Below are positions 6,547-14,450 of a DNA stretch of 16,931 nt, one piece after another. Numbering within the stretch: position 1 is the first letter of the stretch; the number at the start of each line of letters is the position of its first letter. Source of the stretch: JACKOD01 sp041591635 (GTDB lineage Bacteria; Pseudomonadota; Gammaproteobacteria; Pseudomonadales; Oleiphilaceae); the NCBI GenBank assembly GCA_041591635.1, contig JBFHRO010000053.1, positions 1-16,931 on the forward strand, in the 5' to 3' direction. The position numbers and the translations under genes were made by a program. The notes beneath the pieces are model-generated. The model had not been told where the DNA came from. It did not search any database and worked only from the letters and a program-made list of their open reading frames with translations.

Positions 6547-7702
6547 CTTCCTGCCCAAATGTCTCAATGATTTTCGAAAACCCCTCGCCCAGGAGTCGTT
6601 GTCGCCACATCCCAAAATACGCTGGAAAAACCGCCCGACGCGGTGCCAGCGAGAGCGCGGCGACCTGTTCAAGGTACTTTTTTCGTGCCAACAGTTCTGC
6701 CGCAATCTGCTCGCGCTCTGCGACTGCCGCTCCGTACTCTTTTAATTGCCGGTAAAGTTCCAGCGCCCTTCCGCCAAGCGGGCGGGCAATGCGTTCAAAA
6801 GGCTCGGCCTTCTCCCCTGTTACCGCCTGTCCGATCAACTCAATGAGGGGGTCGCCGTAGCGTTGCACCACTCTGGAGGGCAGCTCTTTTATCTGGCGCA
6901 ACACGTGGATGTTTTTGGGCTGGCGATCCGCAATCGCAAGTATCGCCACATCGGACAAGAGCTGGCCGCGAGGCAGGTTCTGCTCCCTGGCGTTCCTTTC
7001 CCGCCAGCTTGCCAGCACCTGCAAGACCCGCTGCTTTTGCAAGGGGTAGCGCCAGGCACCGCGAAATTTCAGATAATAGGCGTCAAAATCCGCATCACCG
7101 GGCTCAGACTGACGCACCAACAAACCCGATTCCTCCTCGACCGCGTCATCCAGTCCCCGCAACCGCAAACGCTCGCGCAGTGCCGGATACAGGTCGGCCA
7201 GGTAGCCAACATCCCGTGCCGCATAAGCTTGCTGACGCGTCGTCAGGGGTCGCTGTAACCAGTTGGAGCGCGTCTCTTCCTTATCAAGCAACACGCCCAT
7301 TTCCTGATGCACCAAGGATTGGTAGCCAACCGCCAACCCCATACCCAGCATGGCACCGGCAATCTGGGTATCAAAAACACCGACGGGGCTTGTCCCCAGC
7401 AAATAACGAAACACTTCAATGTCTTCGCTCATGGAATGCAGTACTTTGAGCGGACGGGGCGAACCGATGAGACCTGCCAGCGACGACAAGTCCTTGATCG
7501 CCAGCGGGTCAATCAGATAGCAGGCCTCCTGATCGGCGACCTGAATCAGTCCAACCTTCGGGTAAAACGTATCGGTACGCACAAACTCGGTGTCGAGCGT
7601 AATCCACTCCTGGTTACGCCAACGCGCCACCAGTGCTTCCAGCTGGCTAACCGTATTGACCAGAGTCCAGGAATAGTCGGAAGAAGGGTGAGTATCAATC
7701 AT
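6518..7702 (-). CDS. rnd: Ribonuclease D
   Basis: This cytoplasmic 3'-5' exoribonuclease trims tRNA and other small RNA precursors. The product is 394 residues from the ATG at 7702, close to the family length (E. coli 375). The DEDD catalytic set is visible: Asp37 and Glu39 in ITLDTEF, an Asp in LHSMSEDIEVF, and the third motif in YAARDVGYLADLY (DEDDy type). A first HRDC domain follows (starting near RGAWRYPLQKQRVLQVLASWRE) and then a second helical region. The frame is open further upstream, to 7756. I prefer 7702 because that ATG sits in an 8-nt overlap with the end of recR, a typical coupled start, and because the upstream residues lie in recR. No strong Shine-Dalgarno is visible. Confidence 0.94.
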   Translation of the reverse strand: MIDTHPSSDYSWTLVNTVSQLEALVARWRNQEWITLDTEFVRTDTFYPKVGLIQVADQEACYLIDPLAIKDLSSLAGLIGSPRPLKVLHSMSEDIEVFRYLLGTSPVGVFDTQIAGAMLGMGLAVGYQSLVHQEMGVLLDKEETRSNWLQRPLTTRQQAYAARDVGYLADLYPALRERLRLRGLDDAVEEESGLLVRQSEPGDADFDAYYLKFRGAWRYPLQKQRVLQVLASWRERNAREQNLPRGQLLSDVAILAIADRQPKNIHVLRQIKELPSRVVQRYGDPLIELIGQAVTGEKAEPFERIARPLGGRALELYRQLKEYGAAVAEREQIAAELLARKKYLEQVAALSLAPRRAVFPAYFGMWRQRLLGEGFSKIIETFGQEDGNHDLLDL

Positions 7703-8300
7703 GAGTGACAGGCTTTCGGCCAGAGAAGGCATGAGTGAGGGTACCACCGTCAACATAGCCCAGTTCGCCGCCCATGGGTATGCCCTGCGCCAGACGTGTT
7801 ACCAGGGTCGAGGTACCGGCCAGCATTTGCGCAATAAAATACGCGGTGGCCTCGCCCTCTACGGTGGCATTCGTGGCCAGGATGACCTCTGTGATACCGC
7901 CTTCAGCCACCTGTTGAGCCAGCGTGGTCAATCCGATCTCGTCTGGCCCGATGCCATCTATCGGTGACAGGTGCCCCATCAGCACGAAATAGCGCCCTTT
8001 GAATCCTCCCGCCGCCTCAATGGCCGCCAGATCCGCAGGGGTTTCAACCACGCAGACCAGTTCTGCCTGACGGCGCTGGGTCTGACAAATAGGACAATAC
8101 TCTGCTTCGGCAAAATTCTGGCAGCATCGACAGCGCACCACCCCTTGCATCGCCCGCCCCAAGGCATCGGCCAGTTTCAGGCCGCCACTGCGATTGCGCT
8201 CCAGCAGGTGTAACGCCATGCGTTGGGCAGACTTGCGCCCGACACCGGGCAATTGCGTCAGCGCTTCCACAAGTTCGACGATCAAAGGGCTAAAACTCAT
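7695..8300 (-). CDS. recR: Recombination mediator RecR
   Basis: RecR works with RecO and RecF to load RecA on gapped DNA. From the ATG at 8300 it has 201 residues, the same as E. coli RecR. In order, the sequence shows the helix-hairpin-helix segment LPGVGRKSAQRMALHLL, a four-cysteine zinc finger (CRCCQNFAEAEYCPIC), and a Toprim domain (VVETPADLAAIEAAG, then GHLSPIDGIGPDEIGL). It ends with a Walker-B-like and C-terminal part (EVILATNATVEGEATAYFI, GGELGYVDGGTL). An in-frame TTG at 8309 would add MAP, but ATG gives the family start. It follows ybaB by 15 nt and overlaps rnd by 8 nt, so the operon is tight. The order ybaB-recR after dnaX is a hallmark repair and replication cluster. Confidence 0.96.
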   Translation of the reverse strand: MSFSPLIVELVEALTQLPGVGRKSAQRMALHLLERNRSGGLKLADALGRAMQGVVRCRCCQNFAEAEYCPICQTQRRQAELVCVVETPADLAAIEAAGGFKGRYFVLMGHLSPIDGIGPDEIGLTTLAQQVAEGGITEVILATNATVEGEATAYFIAQMLAGTSTLVTRLAQGIPMGGELGYVDGGTLTHAFSGRKPVTHD

Positions 8301-8315
8301 TGGTGCCAACTCGGG

Positions 8316-8642
8316 TCAGAACGGCATTTTGAAGCCGGGTGGAATTCCCATGCCGGCACTGAGGCTGCCCATTTTTTGCTGATTATGCGCTTCAACCTTG
8401 CGCACTGCATCGTTGACTGCCGCGGCCAGCAAGTCCTCAAGCAACTCCTTGTCTTCACTCATGAGCGTGGCATCGACAGTAACCTTTTTGACATCATGAC
8501 GTCCGGTCATCACCACCCGCACCATGCCCGCGCCGGACTCCCCTGTGACCTCAGCGTTGGCCAGTTCTTCCTGCGCTTTTTGCAGTTGCTCCTGCATTTT
8601 TTGCGCCTGGCGCATCAATTCGTTCATACCGCCCTTAATCAT
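8316..8642 (-). CDS. ybaB: YbaB/EbfC nucleoid-associated protein
   Basis: This 108-residue protein is the expected family size (E. coli 109). It forms dimers that bind DNA and is regarded as a nucleoid-associated protein, often encoded between dnaX and recR as here. The N-terminal helix MNELMRQAQKMQEQLQKAQEEL is coiled-coil-like and rich in Gln. Next come the conserved EVTGESGAGMVRVVMTG strand region, LLEDLLAAAVNDAVRKVE, and the C-terminal signature PPGFKMPF. The ATG at 8642 is preceded by GGAGAAG at good distance. It starts 56 nt after the dnaX stop and is followed by recR after 15 nt. Confidence 0.95.
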   Translation of the reverse strand: MIKGGMNELMRQAQKMQEQLQKAQEELANAEVTGESGAGMVRVVMTGRHDVKKVTVDATLMSEDKELLEDLLAAAVNDAVRKVEAHNQQKMGSLSAGMGIPPGFKMPF

Positions 8643-8698
8643 CTATCTTCTCCAAACTCAGTTAAATAGCCCAACCTTACCTGCTGCCCACCAAAGAA

Positions 8699-10678
8699 TC
8701 AAAGCACCTGCACACTTTCAAGCACCAAACGCCCGTCAAACGCCTGCAGCAAGGCATTCACATGGGCGTCATTCTGCAATTTGACTAGCGTCTGCTCCAA
8801 TTTCAAGGCCCGCTGCTGATCTTTCCATCGTTGCGGCGTATCTGTTACCTGCGCAACCGACGTGAACTCAACCCGATACGACTGCCCAAACTGTTGCTGA
8901 AAACCTTCCTTGATACGCATTCGGTGATTGTCGTTGAGCAGGCGAAAATGACCTTCCGCCAAGGTCAGGATAACGCCCGACGAGTTGAACTCTGCCTGCG
9001 CATTGGAGGCCAGATTATAGGTCAACCCCGACAATCCCAACTGATCGATCAACACCGGCCAAAAAGTATCCGTTGCGCACTCTGCCACAGCCGCAACAGT
9101 CACATTATCAACGGTTTCAACAGTCACTTCCGGATCGACCACATCCTTGTCGCCGCTCAGCGGACGATCCTCGGGCATGTCACCATTACCTGTAGCAGGC
9201 ATCTTCTCATCCGGCTGCCCACACCTAGCATCATCAGCGCTTTCATCACCCTGATTAACCATCTCGGCATAGCATTCCAGCGGGGTCAGTGCAGCGGCAA
9301 ACGCAGGTGCATCCTTGCTGTAGTCAGCGCCGTCATCACAGGAAACCGGCACCGAACCGCGGCCACCATCCTCATCCTGCACATCCGCCTTAGGCGCCTC
9401 TGCCTGATTGTCAGCCTCAGTCGAAGAACGGGCCTCCCCCTCAGGGCCCGGTTTCACCGACTCGAGCTTTCCCGGCAAATGCTGCCCCCCGCCCACTGAT
9501 TCTGCACTGGCATCGGCCGACGTCGAAGCCAAACGGGGCGATTGCAACTCAGTCGGTGCATGCAATTCGACCACCTCCCGCCCTTGCGCATCAAGTCGCG
9601 GCCGAAACGCAAACATGCGCAACAGCACCATTTCAAATCCGGCGCGGGGGTCAGGCGAGAGCAGCAAATCCTTTCGCCCCATCAACGCTATCTGGTAGAA
9701 AAGCTGCACATCTTCACCGCTAAATCGCTTTGCCAGTGCAACCACGGTTTCCTTGTCACCCATTGCATTGTCACAGCTCCCCGGAACAACCTGCTCCAGC
9801 GTGATTCGATGCAAGACCGACAGCAGTGCCGCCAGAACATCGGCATAGTCGGGCGCGAAGTCGGCCATGTGTGCGACCTCGGCCAACATACCGGCAGGAT
9901 GGTTCCGGGTGAGAGCCTCCAGCAATCGATATACAACCCGCCGGTCCACCGAGCCCAGCATGCTCGCTACCGAGGCTTCCTCAAGACGGCCGTGCCCGAA
10001 GGCAATCGCCTGATCGGTCAGGCTCAAGGCATCGCGCATACTGCCCGCTGCGGCGCGTGCAATCAGCCACAACGCGGGATCGTCGAAACCCACCTGTTCC
10101 TGTTCCAGCACATGCGACAGGTGCTGCACAATTCGCTCTGGTGTCATGCTTTTCAGACAGAACTGCAAACAGCGCGACAAAATCGTCACCGGCAATTTTT
10201 GCGGATCCGTAGTTGCAAACAAGAATTTGACGTGCTCCGGCGGCTCTTCAAGGGTTTTGAGCAGTGCATTAAAACTGGACGCCGACAGCATGTGCACTTC
10301 ATCGATAAGATAAATTTTGAAACGGCCACGGGTGGGCGCGAAAGGCACGTTTTCGAGCAATTCACGCATTTCTTCGACCTTTGTTCGAGAGGCGGCATCG
10401 ATCTCAATCAGATCAACAAAGCGCCCCTCGGTGATCTCACGACAGGCACCGCACACACCGCAAGGTCGCGACCCGATTCCCTGTTCACAATTCAAACACT
10501 TGGCAAAAATGCGACCAATCGTTGTCTTGCCCACACCCCGTGTGCCCGTAAAAAGGTAGGCATGATGTAACCGTTGTTGATCGAGGGCATGCTCTAAAGC
10601 CCTCAGCACATGCTCCTGCCCGACCAAGGCCTGAAAGTTTTGTGGCCGCCACTTGCGAGCCAGCACCTGATAACTCAT
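8699..10678 (-). CDS. dnaX: DNA polymerase III subunit tau/gamma (clamp loader ATPase)
   Basis: This subunit forms the motor of the sliding-clamp loader and ties polymerase to helicase. The chosen ATG at 10678 gives 659 residues starting MSYQVLARKWRP, the usual family start; an in-frame ATG at 10741 would add 21 residues. Walker A GTRGVGKT is at 45-52. A zinc module with CLNCEQGIGSRPCGVCGAC follows. Walker B IYLIDEVHML is near residue 126, and an SRC sensor motif (TILSRCLQF) follows. After domain III there is a long, acidic, low-complexity linker (about 375-545). A tau-specific C-terminal domain follows (TDTFWPVLIDQL onwards), which should bind the alpha subunit. I see no A-AAA-AAG slippery heptamer near the linker, so the short gamma form may not be made that way. 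It is the first gene of the dnaX-ybaB-recR-rnd operon. Confidence 0.95.
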   Translation of the reverse strand: MSYQVLARKWRPQNFQALVGQEHVLRALEHALDQQRLHHAYLFTGTRGVGKTTIGRIFAKCLNCEQGIGSRPCGVCGACREITEGRFVDLIEIDAASRTKVEEMRELLENVPFAPTRGRFKIYLIDEVHMLSASSFNALLKTLEEPPEHVKFLFATTDPQKLPVTILSRCLQFCLKSMTPERIVQHLSHVLEQEQVGFDDPALWLIARAAAGSMRDALSLTDQAIAFGHGRLEEASVASMLGSVDRRVVYRLLEALTRNHPAGMLAEVAHMADFAPDYADVLAALLSVLHRITLEQVVPGSCDNAMGDKETVVALAKRFSGEDVQLFYQIALMGRKDLLLSPDPRAGFEMVLLRMFAFRPRLDAQGREVVELHAPTELQSPRLASTSADASAESVGGGQHLPGKLESVKPGPEGEARSSTEADNQAEAPKADVQDEDGGRGSVPVSCDDGADYSKDAPAFAAALTPLECYAEMVNQGDESADDARCGQPDEKMPATGNGDMPEDRPLSGDKDVVDPEVTVETVDNVTVAAVAECATDTFWPVLIDQLGLSGLTYNLASNAQAEFNSSGVILTLAEGHFRLLNDNHRMRIKEGFQQQFGQSYRVEFTSVAQVTDTPQRWKDQQRALKLEQTLVKLQNDAHVNALLQAFDGRLVLESVQVL

Positions 10679-10841
10679 TTGATCACTCAAAGTTCGTATT
10701 TTGTAGCGGGTAACAATACCACGAGCGGGTGTAAATGCCACTTGCCCCGGGTGATAAGGCGCGGCAGGTGGCCAAAATACCTAATGGCTGTGCCATGTCG
10801 TCGACAACAGAAAAACAGGAAATAAAACGACAAACAGAGCG

Positions 10842-10847
10842 ATTATA
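10842..10847 (-). promoter_or_regulatory. Possible -10 element upstream of dnaX
   Basis: A perfect TATAAT lies on the minus strand at 10847-10842, about 165 nt before the dnaX ATG and 52 nt after the end of ffs. No -35 element at normal distance is convincing; the nearest TTGCAC is 21 nt away. It may drive the dnaX operon, or dnaX may be read through from the ffs promoter. Confidence 0.3.
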
Positions 10848-10898
10848 AAACGAAAATCAGAGAAGCTGGTGCAACGCGAATGGAATTCTTTGAATGGA

Positions 10899-11010
10899 GG
10901 TAGTCACCGCCAGCCACACCTCGGCACACAAATCTGCTGCTGCGGCTGCTCCCTTCCGGGCCTGACCGGGTTCACGGCATATTGTTGCGAGGGAACCAGC
11001 GGCAACCACC
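10899..11010 (-). ncRNA. ffs: 4.5S signal recognition particle RNA
   Basis: The minus strand carries the bacterial SRP RNA core: GTCAGGCCCGGAAGGGAGCAGCC-like sequence with a GGAA tetraloop (about 10944-10965). It is followed by the 3' half (GTGTGCCGAGGTGTGGCTGG). The 5' part has GCTGGTTCCCTCGCAAC, matching E. coli 4.5S RNA from memory. The ends pair over 10 positions, GGTGGTTGCC with GGTGACTACC, including G-U pairs, which sets the ends at 11010 and 10899. The 112-nt length is close to the E. coli 114. The RNA binds Ffh and directs membrane proteins to FtsY and the Sec machinery. It lacks an Alu domain, as in other gammaproteobacteria. No intrinsic terminator is clear after it. Confidence 0.97.
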
Positions 11011-11054
11011 ATAACGCAGGGGTCACGAACGTGTATTTCCCAAAACGAGCGCGA

Positions 11055-11083
11055 ATTCTATCCCGCAATGTAAACGGGTTCAA
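11055..11083 (-). promoter_or_regulatory. ffs promoter
   Basis: The minus strand reads TTGAAC (11083-11078), a 17-nt spacer and TAGAAT (11060-11055), a strong sigma70 match. A GC-rich discriminator (TCGCGCTCG) follows, as in promoters of stable RNA genes. The predicted start near 11048 leaves a leader of about 38 nt before the mature 5' end at 11010. RNase P is known to remove such a leader from E. coli 4.5S RNA. Confidence 0.7.
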
Positions 11084-11139
11084 GCAGGAAATGCGCTTTA
11101 CTCAAATTTACCCGCAACGCCGACACCAACCAGCGACAC

Positions 11140-11168
11140 TTGCGAACCACACCGGGGTTTGTGACAAT
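11140..11168 (+). promoter_or_regulatory. Candidate ribE promoter
   Basis: TTGCGA (11140-11145), a 17-nt spacer and GACAAT (11163-11168) preceded by TGT form a possible extended -10 promoter. The leader would be about 58 nt. This is too short for an FMN riboswitch, and no RFN-like conserved core is visible from 11011 to 11232. Confidence 0.35.
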
Positions 11169-11232
11169 CTCTCGCTGCTATCCCGCTTGCATTAAAGCGC
11201 TAACCACATTCACACAAGCTAAAGAGGTCAAA

Positions 11233-11850
11233 ATGTTTACCGGCATTGTGCAAGGTAAGGCCAAGGTTGCCTCAATCACACAACACCCGGACTTGATCAG
11301 CCTTCAGTTAGCCTTTCCCCAAGGCATGCTTGAAAACCTGAAAACGGGCGCGAGTATTGCCGTCAATGGTACTTGTCTGACCGTCGTCGAGTTTGATTCT
11401 GTACGGTGCCGCTTCGACGTCATGCAGGAAACCCTCCGGCTTACAAATCTGGGCGGGCTGCACGTCGGTGACGAGGTCAATTTTGAGCGGGCGGCGCGCT
11501 TTGGCGATGAAATTGGCGGGCACCTCATGTCAGGCCACATTCATGCGACCACGGTAATCGAACAAATCGAGCGCAGCGAGCATAACTGTACGCTGTGGCT
11601 GAAAGCCCCTGCCAAGTGGCGAAACTATTTGCTGCCAAAAGGGTTTGTCGGGCTCAACGGCTGCAGCCTCACCCTTGGTGAGGTTACCGAGGACAGGTTC
11701 AGCATTCACTTGATTCCCGAAACACTCAAGACCACCACGTTCGGCCAGTTGGTGCCCGGAGATCGAGTGAACCTCGAGATTGATCATCAGACTCAAGTGA
11801 TTGTCGATACCGTCGAGCGCCTCACCCTGCGCCAGCCGCATACCCCCTGA
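11233..11850 (+). CDS. ribE: Riboflavin synthase (alpha subunit)
   Basis: The enzyme dismutates two 6,7-dimethyl-8-ribityllumazine molecules into riboflavin, in the cytoplasm. The 205 residues begin MFTGIVQGKAKV, the universal start of the family (E. coli 213 residues). The two tandem lumazine-binding barrel repeats are clear: residues 1-95 (with GASIAVNGTCLTV and GGHLMSGHIHA) and about 96-195 (with LPKGFVGLNGCSLTLGEV and HLIPETLKTTTFG). The ATG at 11233 has GAGGT six bases upstream; an open extension to 11140 is not conserved. It stands alone: no ribD, ribB or ribH lies next to it. rlmG converges on it with only 29 nt between the stops. In the usual riboflavin operon these genes are clustered, so this copy is separate. 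The gene is also called ribC in enteric bacteria. Confidence 0.95.
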   Translation: MFTGIVQGKAKVASITQHPDLISLQLAFPQGMLENLKTGASIAVNGTCLTVVEFDSVRCRFDVMQETLRLTNLGGLHVGDEVNFERAARFGDEIGGHLMSGHIHATTVIEQIERSEHNCTLWLKAPAKWRNYLLPKGFVGLNGCSLTLGEVTEDRFSIHLIPETLKTTTFGQLVPGDRVNLEIDHQTQVIVDTVERLTLRQPHTP

Positions 11851-11879
11851 ACGGACACCGCACCGCCGCCAGCTTGCGC

Positions 11880-13073
11880 TCAGGGCTTCTCGACCTGGAG
11901 CACCACAAACTTGGGATGACTGGCCACCACAGCGGCCTGTCCGAACAGCTTTTTAAGCATCAGGTGATACCCTAAATGCCTGTTGCCCACAACCAGCATC
12001 GAACCGCGGGGCTTTAGCGCCTGCCTGGCTTGCTTGAACATACGCAAGGCTATGCGATCGCCAACTTGATGCTGTTCGTGAAAAGGCGGATTGCACAACA
12101 CCAGATCAAGGCTATTCGGCTCTATCCCTTGCAACGCATCGGTATGGAGAAACTGCACCGCTTGCGCTGGCAGATTGCGAGCAAAATTCAATTTTGCACT
12201 TTCAATGGCCATGGCCGACTCGTCGGTCAGGATGAGTCTGGCTCCCGGATTGCGTTTGGCAGCCACCAGCCCCACCACGCCGTTGCCGCAGGCCAGATCA
12301 AGAATGACAGGAGCGACCCTTGGCTGGGTTTTCGGCGTTGCCCGGGTCAAGTCCGGAATCAGCGGCAACAGAACCCGGGTTCCAATATCCAGCTTCTGGC
12401 GTGAAAACACATTGGAATAGCTGCTGAGCGTCAGACCGTATTCCTTCACGTCATAGGTCGATAAAGACACTGCCCGCTTGAACGAAGAGGATGCCGTATT
12501 GCGCGAAATGATCAGGCGGGCTTTTTTCCAGGCAAGCGAGGTGTGGGTGTCACCCACCAGGCTGGTCGCAATAGTGATAGCCGACCCCGGCATATGCTTA
12601 ACCATGGCCGCCCCAACAACCCAGGCCCGGGGTGCAAGCTGCTGACACAGTTGTCCCAACATATCTTCAAAATAGGCCATGTTTTTCGGCAACTTATAGA
12701 GCACCAGATCAAATGGTCCGGCCGGACAGTTTGGCGTGTATACAGCCGGTTTGGGTGAGAGCTGGTTGAGGTTCCGGTTTGCCTCCAGCGCGGCATTGGC
12801 CACCCACGAATCTGTCAGGGCCACAAGATCCACAACTGACACGCCATGATGCTGCCCATACTTGTCGAGAGTAATGCACAAAGCACCCCATTGATCATTG
12901 AACACCAGAACTCTCGCATTGGGTGGCAACCAGTCCTGGCGGTGCTCGAACAACTCCTCCAGCAAATACTCATCCGCCGCATCCCAGGCCCGCAAGCTGT
13001 CATCCCGCTCACCGTATCGTTCAAGTGCGACCACTCCCCACGAAGTGGAAAGCGGGTGACCCACGCCCTTCAT
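11880..13073 (-). CDS. rlmG: 23S rRNA (guanine-N2) methyltransferase RlmG
   Basis: RlmG methylates G1835 (E. coli numbering) of 23S rRNA using S-adenosylmethionine. The product has 397 residues (E. coli 378). The N-terminal half is a degenerate methyltransferase-like domain with RAWDAADEYLLEEL and the conserved LAWKKARLI near residue 180. The linker YSNVFSRQKLDIGTR follows. The C-terminal catalytic Rossmann fold has the SAM loop LDLACGNGVVGL, DE in LILTDESAMA, the catalytic LCNPPFHEQH and a late signature VGNRHLGYHLMLKKLFG. The ATG at 13073 overlaps the pdxH stop by 1 nt (TGATG), so the two are co-translated. Coupling of this gene to pdxH is not one I know as standard. The neighbouring ribE is convergent and no terminator is visible between them. 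Confidence 0.93.
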   Translation of the reverse strand: MKGVGHPLSTSWGVVALERYGERDDSLRAWDAADEYLLEELFEHRQDWLPPNARVLVFNDQWGALCITLDKYGQHHGVSVVDLVALTDSWVANAALEANRNLNQLSPKPAVYTPNCPAGPFDLVLYKLPKNMAYFEDMLGQLCQQLAPRAWVVGAAMVKHMPGSAITIATSLVGDTHTSLAWKKARLIISRNTASSSFKRAVSLSTYDVKEYGLTLSSYSNVFSRQKLDIGTRVLLPLIPDLTRATPKTQPRVAPVILDLACGNGVVGLVAAKRNPGARLILTDESAMAIESAKLNFARNLPAQAVQFLHTDALQGIEPNSLDLVLCNPPFHEQHQVGDRIALRMFKQARQALKPRGSMLVVGNRHLGYHLMLKKLFGQAAVVASHPKFVVLQVEKP

Positions 13074-13711
13074 CAGGGCGCCAACCGATCTAGTGTCCAG
13101 GAGTCATCCTCCTGGCGCCGAAACTGGAAACGGTCATGCAAACGACTTTCCCGTCCTTGCCAAAATTCCATGAGGTCCGGAACAATGCGATAGCCACCCC
13201 AAAAAGAAGGTATGGGCACCTCACCGTCCTTGAACTTCTGTTTCATCTCCATGAACTTGGCTTCAAGAAACTGACGCGAGCTGATGATTTCACTTTGATT
13301 GCTACACCACGCCCCAAGCTGACTGCCTCGCGGCCGCGTCGAGAAGTAGCGCAGCGATTCGTGAGTAGCGATGCGCTGCGCACGGCCTTCGATCTTGACT
13401 TGACGATTCAGGGCCAACCAGGGAAACAAGGCCGCCACGCGGGCATTCGCCTCTATCTCCCGCGCTTTGCGGCTGCCATAGTTGGTAAAGAACACAAACC
13501 CCTGATGATCAAAAAGCTTTAACAGCACCGTCCGAATTGAAGGCGAAGCATCCGCCGAGGCCGTTGCCAAGGAAAATGCATTGGCATCCACAACACCGGC
13601 CTCATCCGCCTGACGAAACCAAAGCTCGAACTGATCTACCGGATTGGTCTTAAGCTCGGAGCGGCTCAGCCCCTTGCTCATATAATCGCGACGATACTCA
13701 CTGATATCCAT
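13073..13711 (-). CDS. pdxH: Pyridoxamine 5'-phosphate oxidase
   Basis: This FMN enzyme oxidises pyridoxine or pyridoxamine 5'-phosphate to PLP, the cofactor used here by CysK and PabC. The 212 residues fit the family. Visible signatures are MDISEYRRDYMSKGL at the start, FMN-binding SIRTVLLKLFDHQGFVFFTN, and YGSRKAREIEANARVAALF. Substrate and FMN contacts lie in the tail (GGYRIVPDLMEFWQGRESRLHDR). The ATG at 13711 has a strong AGGAGAG Shine-Dalgarno. A TATAAT motif 15 nt before the start suggests its own promoter. It lies 67 nt after tmk, where many gammaproteobacteria carry holB. Its end overlaps the start of rlmG. Confidence 0.96.
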   Translation of the reverse strand: MDISEYRRDYMSKGLSRSELKTNPVDQFELWFRQADEAGVVDANAFSLATASADASPSIRTVLLKLFDHQGFVFFTNYGSRKAREIEANARVAALFPWLALNRQVKIEGRAQRIATHESLRYFSTRPRGSQLGAWCSNQSEIISSRQFLEAKFMEMKQKFKDGEVPIPSFWGGYRIVPDLMEFWQGRESRLHDRFQFRRQEDDSWTLDRLAP

Positions 13712-13725
13712 AAACCTCTCCTGGC

Positions 13726-13731
13726 ATTATA
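13726..13731 (-). promoter_or_regulatory. Possible pdxH -10 element
   Basis: A perfect TATAAT on the minus strand lies 14 nt before the pdxH ATG. Initiation about seven bases later would leave a very short leader that keeps only AGAGG of the Shine-Dalgarno. The best -35 (TTGCTG) is only 15 nt away. It may be a weak internal promoter. Confidence 0.3.
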
Positions 13732-13778
13732 CCCATCATCTTTTCGCAGCAACCATTCACAGACTGACACCCGATAGA

Positions 13779-14402
13779 TCAGGCTCCCAGCATCGCACGC
13801 AGCGCTCCTTCAATCTGCTGCTGCACTTGTGCCAGCGGGCGCGTGGCATCGACAACCTGATAGCGTGTTGAATCCCTGGCGGCCCGCTCAAGATAAACCG
13901 ATCTCACGCGTTCAAAGAAGTCATGCGTTTCCTGCTCAATCCGGTCCAGCGCACCGCGTTTGCGAGCGCGATTCATACCTACTGCAACCGGAGCATCAAG
14001 CAAAATGGTCAAGTCGGGGCGAAAATCGCCTTGCACCAACTGCTCAAGCTGAGCGATTTTCGACATTGACAGCCCTCTGCCACCGCCTTGATACGCGTAG
14101 GTGGCGTCGGTAAAGCGATCCGACACGACGCAGACGCCGCGCCTTAATGTCGGTTGAATCAACTGGTTCAGGTGTTGCGCTCGTGCTGCAAACATCATCA
14201 GCAGTTCGGTATTTTCAGCAACCGGTTCATCGCCGGCGCGCAGCAAGAGCGCACGGATATCCTCCGCCAAGGGCGTTCCGCCCGGCTCCCGCGTACATAT
14301 CACCTCCTTTCCTGACGACCTCAGCCACTGGGCTACAAACTCACGATTGGTGGTCTTCCCAACGCCCTCGCAGCCTTCAATGGTTATGAACAAACCTTGC
14401 AA
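13779..14402 (-). CDS. tmk: Thymidylate kinase
   Basis: The enzyme phosphorylates dTMP to dTDP with ATP, an essential step in making dTTP. The 207 residues match the family size. The P-loop GCEGVGKTT is at residues 10-18. Next come CTREPGGTPLAEDIR, the nucleoside-binding DRFTDATYAYQGGGRGL, and the Arg-rich lid segment GMNRARKRGALDRIEQETHDFF. The start is TTG at 14402, supported by AGAGAGG about 7 nt upstream and by the immediate family start (QGLFITIEG). No ATG is available. Upstream mltG ends 48 nt before, so it probably shares the pabC-mltG transcript. pdxH follows after 67 nt; the expected holB is absent. Confidence 0.95.
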   Translation of the reverse strand: MQGLFITIEGCEGVGKTTNREFVAQWLRSSGKEVICTREPGGTPLAEDIRALLLRAGDEPVAENTELLMMFAARAQHLNQLIQPTLRRGVCVVSDRFTDATYAYQGGGRGLSMSKIAQLEQLVQGDFRPDLTILLDAPVAVGMNRARKRGALDRIEQETHDFFERVRSVYLERAARDSTRYQVVDATRPLAQVQQQIEGALRAMLGA

Positions 14403-14450
14403 TGGATTACCTCTCTATGGTTTTCGAACCGTTCACACCAAAACCGGCCA

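Noticed and set aside
6546..6705. N-terminal extension of the YcgL frame to 152 residues
   Set aside because: The extra residues lie within rnd in another frame and do not resemble YcgL, whose domain starts at the ATG at 6546.
9542..10570. 342-codon plus-strand frame opposite dnaX
   Set aside because: It is a shadow of the high-GC third positions of dnaX, with no recognisable domain.
11011..11232. Possible FMN riboswitch upstream of ribE
   Set aside because: I looked for the conserved RFN core and long leader and saw neither; the likely promoter leaves only about 58 nt.
11851..11879. Shared terminator between convergent ribE and rlmG
   Set aside because: The 29-nt gap has no convincing stem followed by a T-run on either strand.
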